Origin: Arthrobacter sp. zg-Y844
GTDB lineage: Bacteria; Actinomycetota; Actinomycetes; Actinomycetales; Micrococcaceae
NCBI RefSeq assembly: GCF_024385465.1
Contig: NZ_JANFLS010000001.1
Coordinates: 868,001 to 932,000 of the forward strand
Direction: 5' to 3'
Length of the DNA stretch: 64,000 nt
A model generated the notes under the pieces. The model was not told where the DNA came from. It did not search any database and saw only the letters and a list, made by a program, of their open reading frames with translations. Positions within the stretch are counted from its first letter, which is position 1. Each line of letters opens with the position of its first letter. This document shows positions 34,476-44,616 of this stretch, piece after piece. A program made the position numbers and the translations under genes.

Positions 34476-35423
34476 CTACACCACCACAAGCTCCGTTCCG
34501 TCGGCCGCATGGTCGGCCAGCGCGACGCTCTGGATCGCCGGATCCTCATAGGTATTCCAGTAGTAGGTCATTGTCCGGGACGAGAAGAGCCCGGTGTAGG
34601 TGGTCTTCTCAAACTCGCCCGAGCCCATGGCCGCACTGCCGTCCACCATCGCAACCCCCTGCAGGGTGTGGAACGCGCGGCTGACATTGTCCTCTTCGGT
34701 CGTCTTGGGCGGGTAGTGCGCGTGGACGTAGGCCGCGCGCACAAACCGCGACGGCGAGTAGTAGTCGCCGGGGATCCCCCGCATCAGCGACCCTGAGCCG
34801 AACGGGGCCAAGTGTGCCTGGTTGAGCACAACCTCCTCGGGGAAATCGGGCGAGGCATTGAGGTAGTTGCGCAGGTTCTCGTGGTGCCAGCCGAAGCCGG
34901 GCTGGTTGGCCAGGACGTCAACGTCGTCGTGGAAGACGTGCATGCCGTCGTGTGTGTACTCCACCACGATGGATCGCGTCGAGTCGCCGATCAGCCAGTG
35001 CAGCAGCGAGCTCGGGTACTTCTCGTTGATCGGTTTGTCTACGATCACGACGTCGTCCAGTGCGGCCTCGACCTCGTCCACGGTGGAGAACTGGGAGGCC
35101 ACCCAGAGCGGAAACTCGAAGGCGGCAACGTTCACCGCGCCGAAGGCCGGTTCGGAGGCGTACTCCGCGTACCCCGGAAAGTTGAGGCCGCCGACGGCCA
35201 GACCTGCGTCGTTGCCGCAGTCGAAGTACAGGGGCGTGTCTTCCTGAACGATGCCCATGCCGATGACCGCATGCTGGATCTTCGGCACCGCCCCGAAGGG
35301 CGACTTCGTGGCGTACCCGGTGGGCGTCACCACCACCCGCTCCCCGAAGTCAGACGTCCAGTCGAGGTTACGCGCGAAATAGAGGTTGCCGCTGCCGTCC
35401 GAGAACCTGATTCCTGTGCACAT
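34476..35423 (-). CDS. Choloylglycine hydrolase family (linear amide C-N hydrolase)
   Basis: 315-residue Ntn-hydrolase of the bile salt hydrolase/penicillin V acylase group. After Met removal Cys2 is the N-terminal nucleophile (MCTGIRFSD). Arg18 and Asp21 in ARNLDW, Asn81 in GGLNFPGY, Asn173 in LANQPGF and Arg226/Arg229 in SPSRFVRA match the family catalytic set. A GGGAG site lies eight bases before the ATG. No signal peptide, so it is cytoplasmic. In soil bacteria the group may act on acyl-homoserine lactones, N-acyl amides or penicillin V rather than bile salts. Confidence 0.88.
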   Translation of the reverse strand: MCTGIRFSDGSGNLYFARNLDWTSDFGERVVVTPTGYATKSPFGAVPKIQHAVIGMGIVQEDTPLYFDCGNDAGLAVGGLNFPGYAEYASEPAFGAVNVAAFEFPLWVASQFSTVDEVEAALDDVVIVDKPINEKYPSSLLHWLIGDSTRSIVVEYTHDGMHVFHDDVDVLANQPGFGWHHENLRNYLNASPDFPEEVVLNQAHLAPFGSGSLMRGIPGDYYSPSRFVRAAYVHAHYPPKTTEEDNVSRAFHTLQGVAMVDGSAAMGSGEFEKTTYTGLFSSRTMTYYWNTYEDPAIQSVALADHAADGTELVVV

Positions 35424-35646
35424 ATGGATGCTCCCTGTTGCGGCGAAGCCCTGACGGTGCTTCGCCTGTTCGGTGGACCTATGCCGGAGAAGTTGCCCAG
35501 GAGTTACGGTGCCAACCAGCCCGCACCCTCCGTGCGCTTTCAGGTTAGGTCCGAACCCCGTGTCCGCGGCAGTCTCCCCGCCCTTCTCGAACCCGAAACC
35601 GCGCAGGTCATCGTGCGCGAAGGGCGGCGTGCCTATAAAGGGAACC

Positions 35647-36333
35647 ATGATGAACACCCCCGAGGCCCCGCTGGAGGTCTCCCTCCCCTTCACCGGGAAA
35701 TGGAAGGTGCAGAACAGTCCCCTGCGGCGGGTGCCCAGCCACGGCACGCATCTGCTCGCCACCACCTACGCCATCGACTTCGTGGATGTGGACGACGCCG
35801 GCCGGTCGGCTCCCGCGGTCAGCTGGCGTACCGCGTTCGGCACCGAGCCTCCGGAGCTGTTCTTCGCCTTCGGTCGCCCGATCCTGGCTCCGGTCAGCGG
35901 ACGGGTGGTTACCGTGCACGACGGCGAAGCGGACCACGAGGCCCGCCGGTCGCAGCTGGCCCTCATCCCGTATGTGCTCGGCCAGCAGGCCCGGCTGCGA
36001 CAGGGCGCCGGGGCGATTGCCGGGAACTACGTCCTTGTCGAGACGTCCGAGGGCGGCCCGGTGGTCGGGGTGATGCACCTGCGGTCCGGCTCGATCCGGG
36101 TTGGCACCGGTGAGCAGGTCCGCGAAGGCCAGCAGCTCGGGGACTGCGGAAACTCGGGCAACTCCACGCAGCCGCACGTGCATGTGCAGGCCATGGACGG
36201 GGCGAATCCGTGGACCGCCCGCGGACTGCCGCTGGTTTTCCGGTCCTTCGGTGAGAAACCCGCCCGCGGCCGCACGTTCATCCCCCGCGAGAACATGCTG
36301 CCGCAGGAGGCTTCGACGGTGGAAGCGCCCTAG
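35647..36333 (+). CDS. M23 family metallopeptidase-like protein without signal peptide
   Basis: 228-residue protein with a LytM/M23 fold. SHGTHLLATTYAIDFV gives the first His and Asp, FGRPILAPVSGRVVTVHDGE is the core strand pair, HLRSGSIRVGTGEQVREGQQ follows, and PHVHVQAMD carries the HxH zinc motif. These enzymes cut peptidoglycan cross-bridges, but no export signal is seen at the likely starts 35647/35650, where AAAGGGAA is the ribosome site. It may be a non-peptidase LytM protein. It converges on the hpa operon. Confidence 0.75.
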   Translation: MMNTPEAPLEVSLPFTGKWKVQNSPLRRVPSHGTHLLATTYAIDFVDVDDAGRSAPAVSWRTAFGTEPPELFFAFGRPILAPVSGRVVTVHDGEADHEARRSQLALIPYVLGQQARLRQGAGAIAGNYVLVETSEGGPVVGVMHLRSGSIRVGTGEQVREGQQLGDCGNSGNSTQPHVHVQAMDGANPWTARGLPLVFRSFGEKPARGRTFIPRENMLPQEASTVEAP

Positions 36334-36399
36334 GGGGCAGGGGCGTGCGAGATCAGCCGCCGAGGCCGGCGCCGCCGGACTTGTCGGGCCGGACTTCTG

Positions 36400-37200
36400 T
36401 CAGTAACTCGCCCGGGCGCCGTCGTCCGCAGCTGAAATGAACTTCGCGGCCAGGGCCTCGCTGCCGCGGGCCAGAAGTGCGACGTCGGCGCCCACCAGAA
36501 TGAAATCCACGCCGGCGTCGATATACCGGCGGGCAGTGGCCTCGGCGAACGCATTCACGCCCACCGGTTTCCCGGCAGCCTTCACCATCCGGATGCAGTG
36601 CTCGACGGCGGCAATAACGTCGGGATGCTCCTGCTGGCCGAGGTGGCCCATGGACGCAGCGAGGTCCGCCGGCCCGATGAACAGCCCGTCCACCCCGTCG
36701 ACGGCGGCAATCGCCTCCACGTTTTCGACAGCGGTGGCGGTCTCGATCTGCACCAGCAGCGTCACGGACTCGGCGGCGTTCTCCAGGTACCCCTCGATCC
36801 GGTTCCAGCGCGAGGCCCGGGCCAGGGCGCTGCCCACCCCGCGGATACCCAGCGGCGGATACCGGACGGCACGGACCAGCTCGGAGGCCTGTTCCGGGGT
36901 GTCCACCATGGGAATCAGCAGGTTCTGCGCGCCCAGGTCCAGGTACTGCTTGAGCAGCACCGCGTCCCCAATCGGCGGGCGGACCACCGCGGTGACCGGA
37001 TAGCCATGCACGGCCTGCAGCTGGGCCAACAGGGACTCGATCCCGTTGGGGCTGTGCTCGGCGTCGATCAGCAGCCAGTCCAGCCCGGAGCCGGCGCAGA
37101 TTTCGGCGACCAGCGGGCTGCCGGAGCAGACCCACATGCCGGTCTGCCGGCCCCCAGCGGCCAGCCGGGCGGCGAAGGTTTCTTCTACTCGAAGCGGCAT
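36400..37200 (-). CDS. hpaI: HpcH/HpaI family aldolase of the homoprotocatechuate pathway
   Basis: 266-residue class II aldolase splitting 4-hydroxy-2-oxoheptanedioate into pyruvate and succinate semialdehyde, the last step of the pathway. DWLLIDAEHSPNGI (about 41-54) holds the base His and acidic residues, LLVQIETATAVENVEAIA the metal-binding Glu, and GLFIGPADLAASMG the Asp ligand. It is the last gene of the hpa operon; its ATG lies 16 bases inside hpaH. It converges with the M23 gene after a 66-base gap without a clear terminator. Confidence 0.88.
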   Translation of the reverse strand: MPLRVEETFAARLAAGGRQTGMWVCSGSPLVAEICAGSGLDWLLIDAEHSPNGIESLLAQLQAVHGYPVTAVVRPPIGDAVLLKQYLDLGAQNLLIPMVDTPEQASELVRAVRYPPLGIRGVGSALARASRWNRIEGYLENAAESVTLLVQIETATAVENVEAIAAVDGVDGLFIGPADLAASMGHLGQQEHPDVIAAVEHCIRMVKAAGKPVGVNAFAEATARRYIDAGVDFILVGADVALLARGSEALAAKFISAADDGARASY

Positions 37201-37970
37201 GTGATGGTTCCCAACGGTCCGTAGTCGGCAAAGACGGTATCGCCCTTGTATACCCACATCGGGCGGGTGAAGGAGCCGGCGAGGATGATTTCCCCGGCCT
37301 CCAGCGAGGTGCCGTGCACGGCGAGCTTGTTCGCCAGCCAGTACACGCCGGCGGCGGGGTGGTTGAGCACCCCGGCGGCGACGCCGGTTTCCTCGATGCC
37401 CTGGTTCCGGTAGAGCAGCGCCGACACCCAGCGGAGGTCGACGTCGGCCGGTCGGACCGGGTTCCCGCCGACCACCATGGCGCCCATCGCCGCGTTGTCC
37501 GCGATGGTATCCACGATGGTGCGGCCCTCCATCTCGATCCGGGAGTCCAGGATTTCCAGTGCGGGCACCACGTAGTCCGTGGCGTCCAGGACGTCGAACA
37601 GGGTGCAGTTCGGCCCGGAGAGCGGCTTGCCCAGCACGAACGCCAGCTCCACCTCGATCCGCGGGTGCGTGTACCGGTCCCACTCCAGGGTGCAGCCGTT
37701 CTCCAGCACCATGTCGTCGAGGATGACGCCGTAGTCCGGTTCGGTGATGCCGGTGGCGGCCTGCATGGCCTTGGAGGTGAGGCCGATCTTGTGGCCGGCC
37801 AGGGACCGCCCGGAGGCGATCATCCGTTCCCGCCACAGGTTCTGCACGGCATAGGAGTCATCGATGGTCATGTCCGGGTAGCGCGTGGTCAGGCGCGGCA
37901 CCGGGGTGCGGGTGCGTTGGGCTTCAAGCAGCTCATCGGCCACCGCCCGGAGAGTCTGGTTATCTAGCAC
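37185..37970 (-). CDS. hpaH: 2-oxo-hept-4-ene-1,7-dioate hydratase
   Basis: 261-residue metal-dependent hydratase adding water to 2-oxohept-4-ene-1,7-dioate. GHKIGLTSKAMQAATGITEP (about 59-78), PRIEVELAFVLGKPL with the two acidic ligands (about 103-117) and PALEILDSRIEMEGR are the HpaH/MhpD family landmarks. Length is standard. It follows hpaD after 69 bases holding a strong hairpin and overlaps the aldolase gene. Confidence 0.9.
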   Translation of the reverse strand: MLDNQTLRAVADELLEAQRTRTPVPRLTTRYPDMTIDDSYAVQNLWRERMIASGRSLAGHKIGLTSKAMQAATGITEPDYGVILDDMVLENGCTLEWDRYTHPRIEVELAFVLGKPLSGPNCTLFDVLDATDYVVPALEILDSRIEMEGRTIVDTIADNAAMGAMVVGGNPVRPADVDLRWVSALLYRNQGIEETGVAAGVLNHPAAGVYWLANKLAVHGTSLEAGEIILAGSFTRPMWVYKGDTVFADYGPLGTITCRFE

Positions 37971-37999
37971 GGCGATTCCTTTGGGTTCGGAGGGTGGGA

Positions 38000-38031
38000 C
38001 GACGACGGCGCCGGCTTCAGCGCCGTCGTCG
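38000..38031 (-). other. Intra-operon hairpin between hpaD and hpaH
   Basis: A 12-bp stem (arms 38000-38011 and 38020-38031, core GACGACGGCGC/GCGCCGTCGTC) with an eight-base loop sits nine bases after the hpaD stop and 30 before the hpaH ATG. It has no U tract. It could protect the upstream mRNA end or partly reduce expression of the last two genes. Confidence 0.6.
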
Positions 38032-38039
38032 GGCGCGGT

Positions 38040-39143
38040 CTAGAGCTGGGTGCCGATCTTGAAGCCCTTCGCGGGCTCGCCGGAGGAGTTGCCGGCGTCG
38101 TCGTCGGGGCGGGTGTAGGAGAACCCATCGGCGCCGATGGTGACCGCCATTTCGGAGGTTTCGGTGCGGGCGGTGAGCGGCTGCGGGTTGCCGTCCAGGT
38201 CCAGGACCAGGGAGGCCTCGGTGTACCAGGACGGGACCACGGGGTTGCCCCACCAGTCGCGGCGCTGGTTGTCGTGGACGTCCCAGGTGATGGTGGGGTT
38301 GTCCGGGTCGCCGGTGTAGTAGTCCTGCGTGTAGATCTCGATGCGGTGGTCGTCCGGATCCAGGATGTAGAGGTAGAAGGCGTTGGAGACGCCGTGCCGG
38401 CCGGGGCCGCGTTCAATCCGGTCGGAGATGCGCAGGGCGCCCATCTTGTCGCAGATCTGGATGATGTTGTGCTTTTCGTGCGTGGCGAAGGCCATGTGGT
38501 GCATGCGCGGGCCGTCGCCGCCGGTCAGGGCGGTGTCGTGCACGGTGTGCTTGCGGTGCATCCAGGCGGCGTAGGTGACGCCGTCGGAATCCTTGATGTC
38601 CTCGGAGACGCGGAAGCCCAGGTCCTCCAGGTAGGCGCGGCCGCGGGGCACGTCCGGGGTGACCTGGTTGAAGTGGTCCAGGCGGACCAGCTCGCCGGCG
38701 GAGTAGAGGTCGTAGCGCTGGGTGAGACGCTCCACGTGGTCCACTTCGTAGAAGAACTCGTAGGGGAAGCCCAACGGGTCCTCCACGCGTACGGAGTCGC
38801 CGATGCCCTTCACGAAGCCGTCCTTGCGGCGCTCGGTGCGGCAGCCCAGTTCCTTGTAATACGCCTCGGCCACGTCCACGTCTTCGGGGGTGCGGACGCG
38901 GTAGGCCAGGGCGGCGACGGCGGCCACCGGGCCCTTGCGCAGCACCAGGTTGTGGTGGATGAACTCCTCCAGGGAGCGCAGGTAAATGGCGTCCCCGTCT
39001 TCTTCGGTGACGTGCAGGCCCAGGACATCCACGTAGAACTTCCGGGACCGTTCCAGGTCGGTGACCACCAGGTCCGTGTAGGCGCAGCGGACGATGTCCG
39101 GCGGGGCGATGCTGGGGGTGGGAATGCGGTTTTGGATCTCCAT
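38040..39143 (-). CDS. hpaD: Homoprotocatechuate (3,4-dihydroxyphenylacetate) 2,3-dioxygenase
   Basis: 367-residue extradiol dioxygenase opening 3,4-dihydroxyphenylacetate. Metal ligands His157, His216 (RMHHMAFATHEK) and Glu269 (DDHRIEIYTQDY), and the acid-base His202, each lie two residues later than in the Brevibacterium fuscum enzyme (155, 214, 267, 200). The closest characterised relatives I know are that Fe(II) enzyme and the Mn(II) enzyme MndD of Arthrobacter globiformis; the metal cannot be told from sequence. The ATG at 39143 follows AAAGGAG. About 45 C-terminal residues beyond the fold are also normal for this group. Confidence 0.93.
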   Translation of the reverse strand: MEIQNRIPTPSIAPPDIVRCAYTDLVVTDLERSRKFYVDVLGLHVTEEDGDAIYLRSLEEFIHHNLVLRKGPVAAVAALAYRVRTPEDVDVAEAYYKELGCRTERRKDGFVKGIGDSVRVEDPLGFPYEFFYEVDHVERLTQRYDLYSAGELVRLDHFNQVTPDVPRGRAYLEDLGFRVSEDIKDSDGVTYAAWMHRKHTVHDTALTGGDGPRMHHMAFATHEKHNIIQICDKMGALRISDRIERGPGRHGVSNAFYLYILDPDDHRIEIYTQDYYTGDPDNPTITWDVHDNQRRDWWGNPVVPSWYTEASLVLDLDGNPQPLTARTETSEMAVTIGADGFSYTRPDDDAGNSSGEPAKGFKIGTQL

Positions 39144-39186
39144 GGTTTTGCTCCTTTGCAAAAGGCGGGGAAGTGTCGGGGAAGGG

Positions 39187-40704
<1,518 letters not shown>

Positions 40705-40725
40705 GGGTGTTCCTCTTTCTGCGTT

Positions 40726-41442
40726 TTAGATCGGGGAGGGCGGCTGGTGGCTCTGGCCCAGGAAGGCGTTGAGCGTGTTGGTCCGGTGCGCGCGGGCGGC
40801 GTGCTCGACGTCGGCCGGTGCTGCTTGTGTCTCGATCAGGTCCAGCAGCGCGTCGTGTTCCTGCACAGAGGCGTGCGCCCGGTCCGGGACGTACCGGAAG
40901 ACGGAGGAGCGCATGCGGCCCAGCCGGTTCCAGCCGCGGTGGACCAACTCCAGGATGTGCGGATTGGGGCAGCGGGCGTAGAGCAGGGCGTGGAACTCGG
41001 TGTTCAGCTGCGTGAAGCGGACCGGGTCGAAGTTGGCCAGGACCTCGCGCATTTGGTTGTTGAGTTCCCGGGCTTTCGCCAGTTCTTCGGCGCTGATGTC
41101 CGGGGCCGCCAGGGCGGTGGCGGCGCCTTCGATGATGCTGAGGGTCTGCATGGTGTGCAGGTACAGATCCGGGTCAATGCCGGCCACCGTGGCGCCGACG
41201 TTGCGGACAAAGTGCACCAGCCCTTCGGCTTCGAGCCGCCGGATGGCCTCCCGGACGGGGACCACGCTGCAGCCCATCTCCGTGGCGATGCTGCTGAGCA
41301 CCAGGCGGTAGCCCGGGCTCATTTCGCCGCCGAGGATGCGCTCCTTGAGCTGGGTGTAGGCCTGCTCCGATTTGGAACCGGTGCCCGGAGCGGTGCTGGA
41401 GGCTTGCCCGGTGCTGCTGGCGGTCCCGCTCACGCTGCTCAT
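40726..41442 (-). CDS. GntR family (FCD type) regulator inside the hpa operon
   Basis: 238-residue FadR-subfamily regulator. A Ser/Thr/Gly-rich leader of ~25 residues precedes the winged HTH (AYTQLKERILGGEMSPGYRL, then VVPVREAIRRLEAEGLVHF). The C-terminal FCD ligand domain has FHALLYARCPNPHILELV and EHDALLDLIE with metal-binding His. The ATG overlaps the hpaG stop (ATGA). It probably represses the operon through the inverted repeats at 42929-42946 and is released by a pathway acid. Confidence 0.87.
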   Translation of the reverse strand: MSSVSGTASSTGQASSTAPGTGSKSEQAYTQLKERILGGEMSPGYRLVLSSIATEMGCSVVPVREAIRRLEAEGLVHFVRNVGATVAGIDPDLYLHTMQTLSIIEGAATALAAPDISAEELAKARELNNQMREVLANFDPVRFTQLNTEFHALLYARCPNPHILELVHRGWNRLGRMRSSVFRYVPDRAHASVQEHDALLDLIETQAAPADVEHAARAHRTNTLNAFLGQSHQPPSPI

Positions 41443-42911
41443 GCCTGTTCCGCTGCCCAGGCCTCGTACTTTTCCTTCCAGGCGGCGTTCATCGGGTACA
41501 GCCCGTCCACACCGTGGCCGGCCTTCACCATTTCGGCGATGAACTCTTCCTGGTGTTCCTGCCGAATGCACGCCTCCACCAGCTCCTCGGCGAGGGCCGG
41601 CGGGATGACCAGGATGCCGTCGTCGTCGGCCACAATGATGTCGCCGGGCTGCACGGTGGCACCGCCGCAGGCGATGGTGATGTCGGTGTCCCAGGGGACG
41701 TGCTTGCGGCCGAGGACGGCGGGGTGCGGGTTGGCGCAGTAGACGGGCAGGTCGATGCCGGCGACGGTGGAGTAGTCGCGGACGCCGCCGTCGGTGATGA
41801 TGGCGGCGGCGCCGTTGTGCTTGGCGCGCAGGGCGAGGATGTCGCCCAGGGTGCCGGTGCTCTTTTCGCCGCGGGCTTCCATCACGAGGATTTCGCCCTC
41901 GCCCACGGAGTCGATGGCGCGTTTCTGCGCGTTGTAGCCGCCGCCGTGGGACTTGAAGAGGTCCTCACGGTTGGGGACAAAGCGCAGGGTGCGGGCGGTG
42001 CCGACCACCTTGCGGCCGGTTTTGGTGCCGGTGAGGCCGTCGATGGAGACATTGTTCAGGCCGCGGGCGCGCATCTGGGAGGACAGGGTGGCGGTGGCGA
42101 CGGATTCGAGCTTGGCCTTGAGTTCCGGGGGAAGGGTTTTAGCCTTTTCCGGCTGCGGGGCGAGGCCGGCCTTTTCGGCGGAACCCCAGGCTTCTTCGCG
42201 CTGCTTGTCGTCGATCTTGGGCTGCGCGCCGAAGGCTGCCAGCGGCGTGATGCCGTCGGTGACGGTGGTGGCCAGCCGGCCGGTGGTCTGATCGGTGCCG
42301 GGGACGTCCACTTCGACTTCCAGGCGGTCTCCGGGGACGGCCACGGAGGCGCCGGCGGGGGTGCCGGTGAGGATCAGATCGCCCGGTTCCAGGGTGAGCA
42401 GCTGGGAAAGGTCGGCGACCAGCTGGCCGAAGGGGAAGAGCAGGTCTGCGGTGGTGTCATCCTGTGCGAGTTCGCCGTTGACCCAGGTGCGGACGCGCAG
42501 GGCTGCGGGGTCGACGTCGGCCGCGTTAAGAATGGCGGGGCCGACGGGGGTGAAGCCGTCGCCGCCCTTGGAGCGGAGGTTGGAACCTTTGTCTGCCCAG
42601 CGCAGGTCGTACACGCCCAGGTCATTGCTGGCGGTCACTCCCCCGACGTAGCTCCAGGCGTCCTCGATGCTCACGCGGCGGGCGGTTTTACCGATGATGA
42701 GGGCGATTTCGCCTTCGAAGCCGAGCAGCTCGCAGCCGGCCGGGCGTTCCACGCTGCCGCCGGTCAGGGCCAGGGAGGAGCTGGGCTTGAGGAAGTAGGA
42801 GGGCTGTTCCGGGGTGCGTCCGCGTTCCGCTGCCCGCGAGGGGTAGTTGATGTGGACGGCGATGACCTTGCCGGCCTGCTTGAGCGTGTCCGTGGTGGCG
42901 CCGTTGCCCAT
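41439..42911 (-). CDS. FAH-RraA fusion protein, HpaG-like isomerase/decarboxylase
   Basis: 490 residues in two parts. Residues ~15-215 are an FAH domain (GFEGEIALIIGKTARRVS with acidic ligands, then LEPGDLILTGTPAG), as in HpaG. Residues ~255-480 are an RraA-like/HMG-aldolase domain (AAIITDGGVRDYSTVAGIDL with the Arg-Asp pair, IVADDDGILVIPP). Classical HpaG joins two FAH domains that decarboxylate and isomerise the pathway tricarboxylate. Here the RraA-like part, whose relatives include oxaloacetate-type decarboxylases, may perform the decarboxylation. An AGGAGAG site precedes the ATG; first gene of the operon. Confidence 0.8.
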   Translation of the reverse strand: MGNGATTDTLKQAGKVIAVHINYPSRAAERGRTPEQPSYFLKPSSSLALTGGSVERPAGCELLGFEGEIALIIGKTARRVSIEDAWSYVGGVTASNDLGVYDLRWADKGSNLRSKGGDGFTPVGPAILNAADVDPAALRVRTWVNGELAQDDTTADLLFPFGQLVADLSQLLTLEPGDLILTGTPAGASVAVPGDRLEVEVDVPGTDQTTGRLATTVTDGITPLAAFGAQPKIDDKQREEAWGSAEKAGLAPQPEKAKTLPPELKAKLESVATATLSSQMRARGLNNVSIDGLTGTKTGRKVVGTARTLRFVPNREDLFKSHGGGYNAQKRAIDSVGEGEILVMEARGEKSTGTLGDILALRAKHNGAAAIITDGGVRDYSTVAGIDLPVYCANPHPAVLGRKHVPWDTDITIACGGATVQPGDIIVADDDGILVIPPALAEELVEACIRQEHQEEFIAEMVKAGHGVDGLYPMNAAWKEKYEAWAAEQA

Positions 42912-42928
42912 GTCTCTCCTGGATCAAG

Positions 42929-42946
42929 TACGAAATCGTATATGAT
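42929..42946. promoter_or_regulatory. Overlapping GntR-type inverted repeats before the hpa operon
   Basis: TACGAAATCGTA (42929-42940, perfect five-base arms) overlaps ATCGTATATGAT (42935-42946, one mismatch from a perfect palindrome). They lie 18-35 bases before the first ATG of the hpa operon, matching the AT-rich palindromes bound by FadR/FCD-type GntR proteins. The operon encodes such a protein as its second gene. Confidence 0.6.
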
Positions 42947-42972
42947 CAGAGTTACATGTGGTGGGGGTCACG

Positions 42973-43321
42973 TCAAGGGGCGAATTTACTGCTCGGCCAA
43001 CTGGCTCATCTCAAGGAGCGGCTAGACACAATCCAACGCCTGTCACCGGGATGACCCAAAGGTGTATCGCATCCAAGAATGGCGTCAAAGGCTCGATGAG
43101 AATTTCCGATACATAATTGCAGGACGCTCAGTGCCTGAAAGGCTGCGTCATTGCAGTTGTCTCGTTCGCTGCGTCTTCACAACCCAGGGGATACGAGAGA
43201 CTAAGTCCGCGAGCCGGGCCAGTCAGAGTCACCTTCATTGAATAGCGCTGTGGGGTGTTCCTGACCGGTCGGAGGGTGCACGTCTGCCCAAATCCTCAAA
43301 ACGTCAGACACCGCTGATTCC
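42973..43321. other. Gene-free left edge of the low-GC island
   Basis: About 350 bases beyond the hpa promoter with no supported gene. A 28-codon open stretch ends at about 43049 (last residues DTIQRLSPG) without a start in good context, and short stop-broken frames follow. Base composition is visibly less GC-rich than the hpa operon. No tRNA or repeat was recognised. Confidence 0.6.
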
Positions 43322-43936
43322 TTAGGCGCTTCGACGGTCCTGATATTTGTCTATCTGGATCACGTCAGCGACGGCGGTGTCTTCAACTGCCTCTTGGACC
43401 CGGGATGTTTCAACTGCGTCGTCCGTACTGTGCTGGGCCGCGAGCGGCTTGGTGGTCTCGGCCGCCGACCCAGGAGTACCTACGTTCGCGGTTGTGCCCT
43501 CTGGCTCGCTCAAATTTGGGCGGAACAATTGCTGCGCGAGCCGTTTACCTCCTGGCAGTACCTTGGTGTCCCACAAAGGCCTGCCCTTGGTCTCCCACAA
43601 CTTCGCCGCCGCCGGAAGGAGATAATTTTTCGTGAACGGAATCAGGTACTTGTCCATGAGAACTAGGAAGTGTTCGAAGTCCTCCTCGCGGCGACGCTCT
43701 TCGGCCACTTCTGCGCGCCTGCGCCGCACGTCGTCCTCGCAGCTCGTCCGCTCGTCGGATGCAGGCTCGTTGGCCAGCTTCGGAACCCTCGGATTGCTGT
43801 ATTGAGCGATGAGCGTGCCGTCAGCATTCCTGGCGCCCCCCGAGCTAAACGACTCAGGTCGGATGGGCTTTCTGTTCTTGTCGTACTTCGGAACGTCGAC
43901 CAGCACTTCCTGGAACTCCGACTTGTCGCTATTCAT
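43322..43936 (-). CDS. Hypothetical protein of the low-GC island
   Basis: 204-residue hydrophilic protein starting MNSDKSEFQEVLVDVPKYDK. The middle has a charged helix (RRRRAEVAEERRREEDFEHF, about 80-99), likely coiled coil, followed by LMDKYLIPFTKNYLLPAAAK. The C-terminal third is disordered-looking. No family recognised. GGAGGGG directly precedes the ATG at 43936, the best translation signal in the island. Codon use is less GC-biased than in flanking operons, suggesting acquired DNA. Confidence 0.5.
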   Translation of the reverse strand: MNSDKSEFQEVLVDVPKYDKNRKPIRPESFSSGGARNADGTLIAQYSNPRVPKLANEPASDERTSCEDDVRRRRAEVAEERRREEDFEHFLVLMDKYLIPFTKNYLLPAAAKLWETKGRPLWDTKVLPGGKRLAQQLFRPNLSEPEGTTANVGTPGSAAETTKPLAAQHSTDDAVETSRVQEAVEDTAVADVIQIDKYQDRRSA

Positions 43937-44082
43937 TGCCCCTCCAATAAGCTCGCGCACGAGCCTACACCCTGCGCCGACGCCGCAGGGGATCTATTTG
44001 AGCTCGCTTCATCCAGTGGAGACTGCCGGACAAGGCTTATGGCCGCAGGTCGGAAGCGATTAAGACGACACCGTCCTGGTCT

Positions 44083-44616
44083 TTATATGTAGAGGGTCCG
44101 GTGGTGCTCGGCATCATCGCAGTCCGTCCAGGTCAGAGCAATCGCGGTGACACTCGGACTAACCAAAGACTTGTCTATGGTGAAAGGAACTGATTCTCCT
44201 GCCGCGAGTTCCACGGGCAGGGGACCACTGTACGTCGCTGCGCCGTCACCACCGGGCGTCACATCCTGGAAGCCAGTCAACGTTGCGGCGGCGCCATTTT
44301 GCGTCGAGTCGTTCCGGAGGCGGTATCTGTTTTTTGCCTCGTGCCAACTCGTCCAACTCACAGGGCTTTGTCCGGGCGGCGCGGCTAGCGGCACATCCGG
44401 TAAGACCCCTGCGTTCGACACATTGGACGAGACTGCGACAGACTGCATCATGGATCCTTCAGCCACCCCGTTAGCCGCACCTTTCAGAGTCTCTACACCA
44501 CCCTGCGTCTTTAGGGACTTGATGAGGGCTATGGTGCTGACCACCGCCGCAGCGATACCGCCTATACCCCCGAGCCAAGCCGGAACAACGGCTCCCCATA
44601 TATCGAGTTCACTCAT
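44083..44616 (-). CDS. Hypothetical protein with one membrane helix
   Basis: 177 residues: WGAVVPAWLGGIGGIAAAVV near the N-terminus is a single membrane helix with the remaining part likely a small beta domain (LTWTDCDDAEHHRTLYI at the end). The layout is like a membrane-tethered protein with a linker of Ala/Val/Ser. No family recognised. It lies 146 bases upstream of the other island gene on the same strand, so the two may form a unit. Confidence 0.45.
   Translation of the reverse strand: MSELDIWGAVVPAWLGGIGGIAAAVVSTIALIKSLKTQGGVETLKGAANGVAEGSMMQSVAVSSNVSNAGVLPDVPLAAPPGQSPVSWTSWHEAKNRYRLRNDSTQNGAAATLTGFQDVTPGGDGAATYSGPLPVELAAGESVPFTIDKSLVSPSVTAIALTWTDCDDAEHHRTLYI

Noticed and set aside
42965-43050. 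28-codon stub ending DTIQRLSPG next to the hpa promoter
   Set aside because: Too short to assign; it could be a broken regulator tail, but chance open frames of this size are common.
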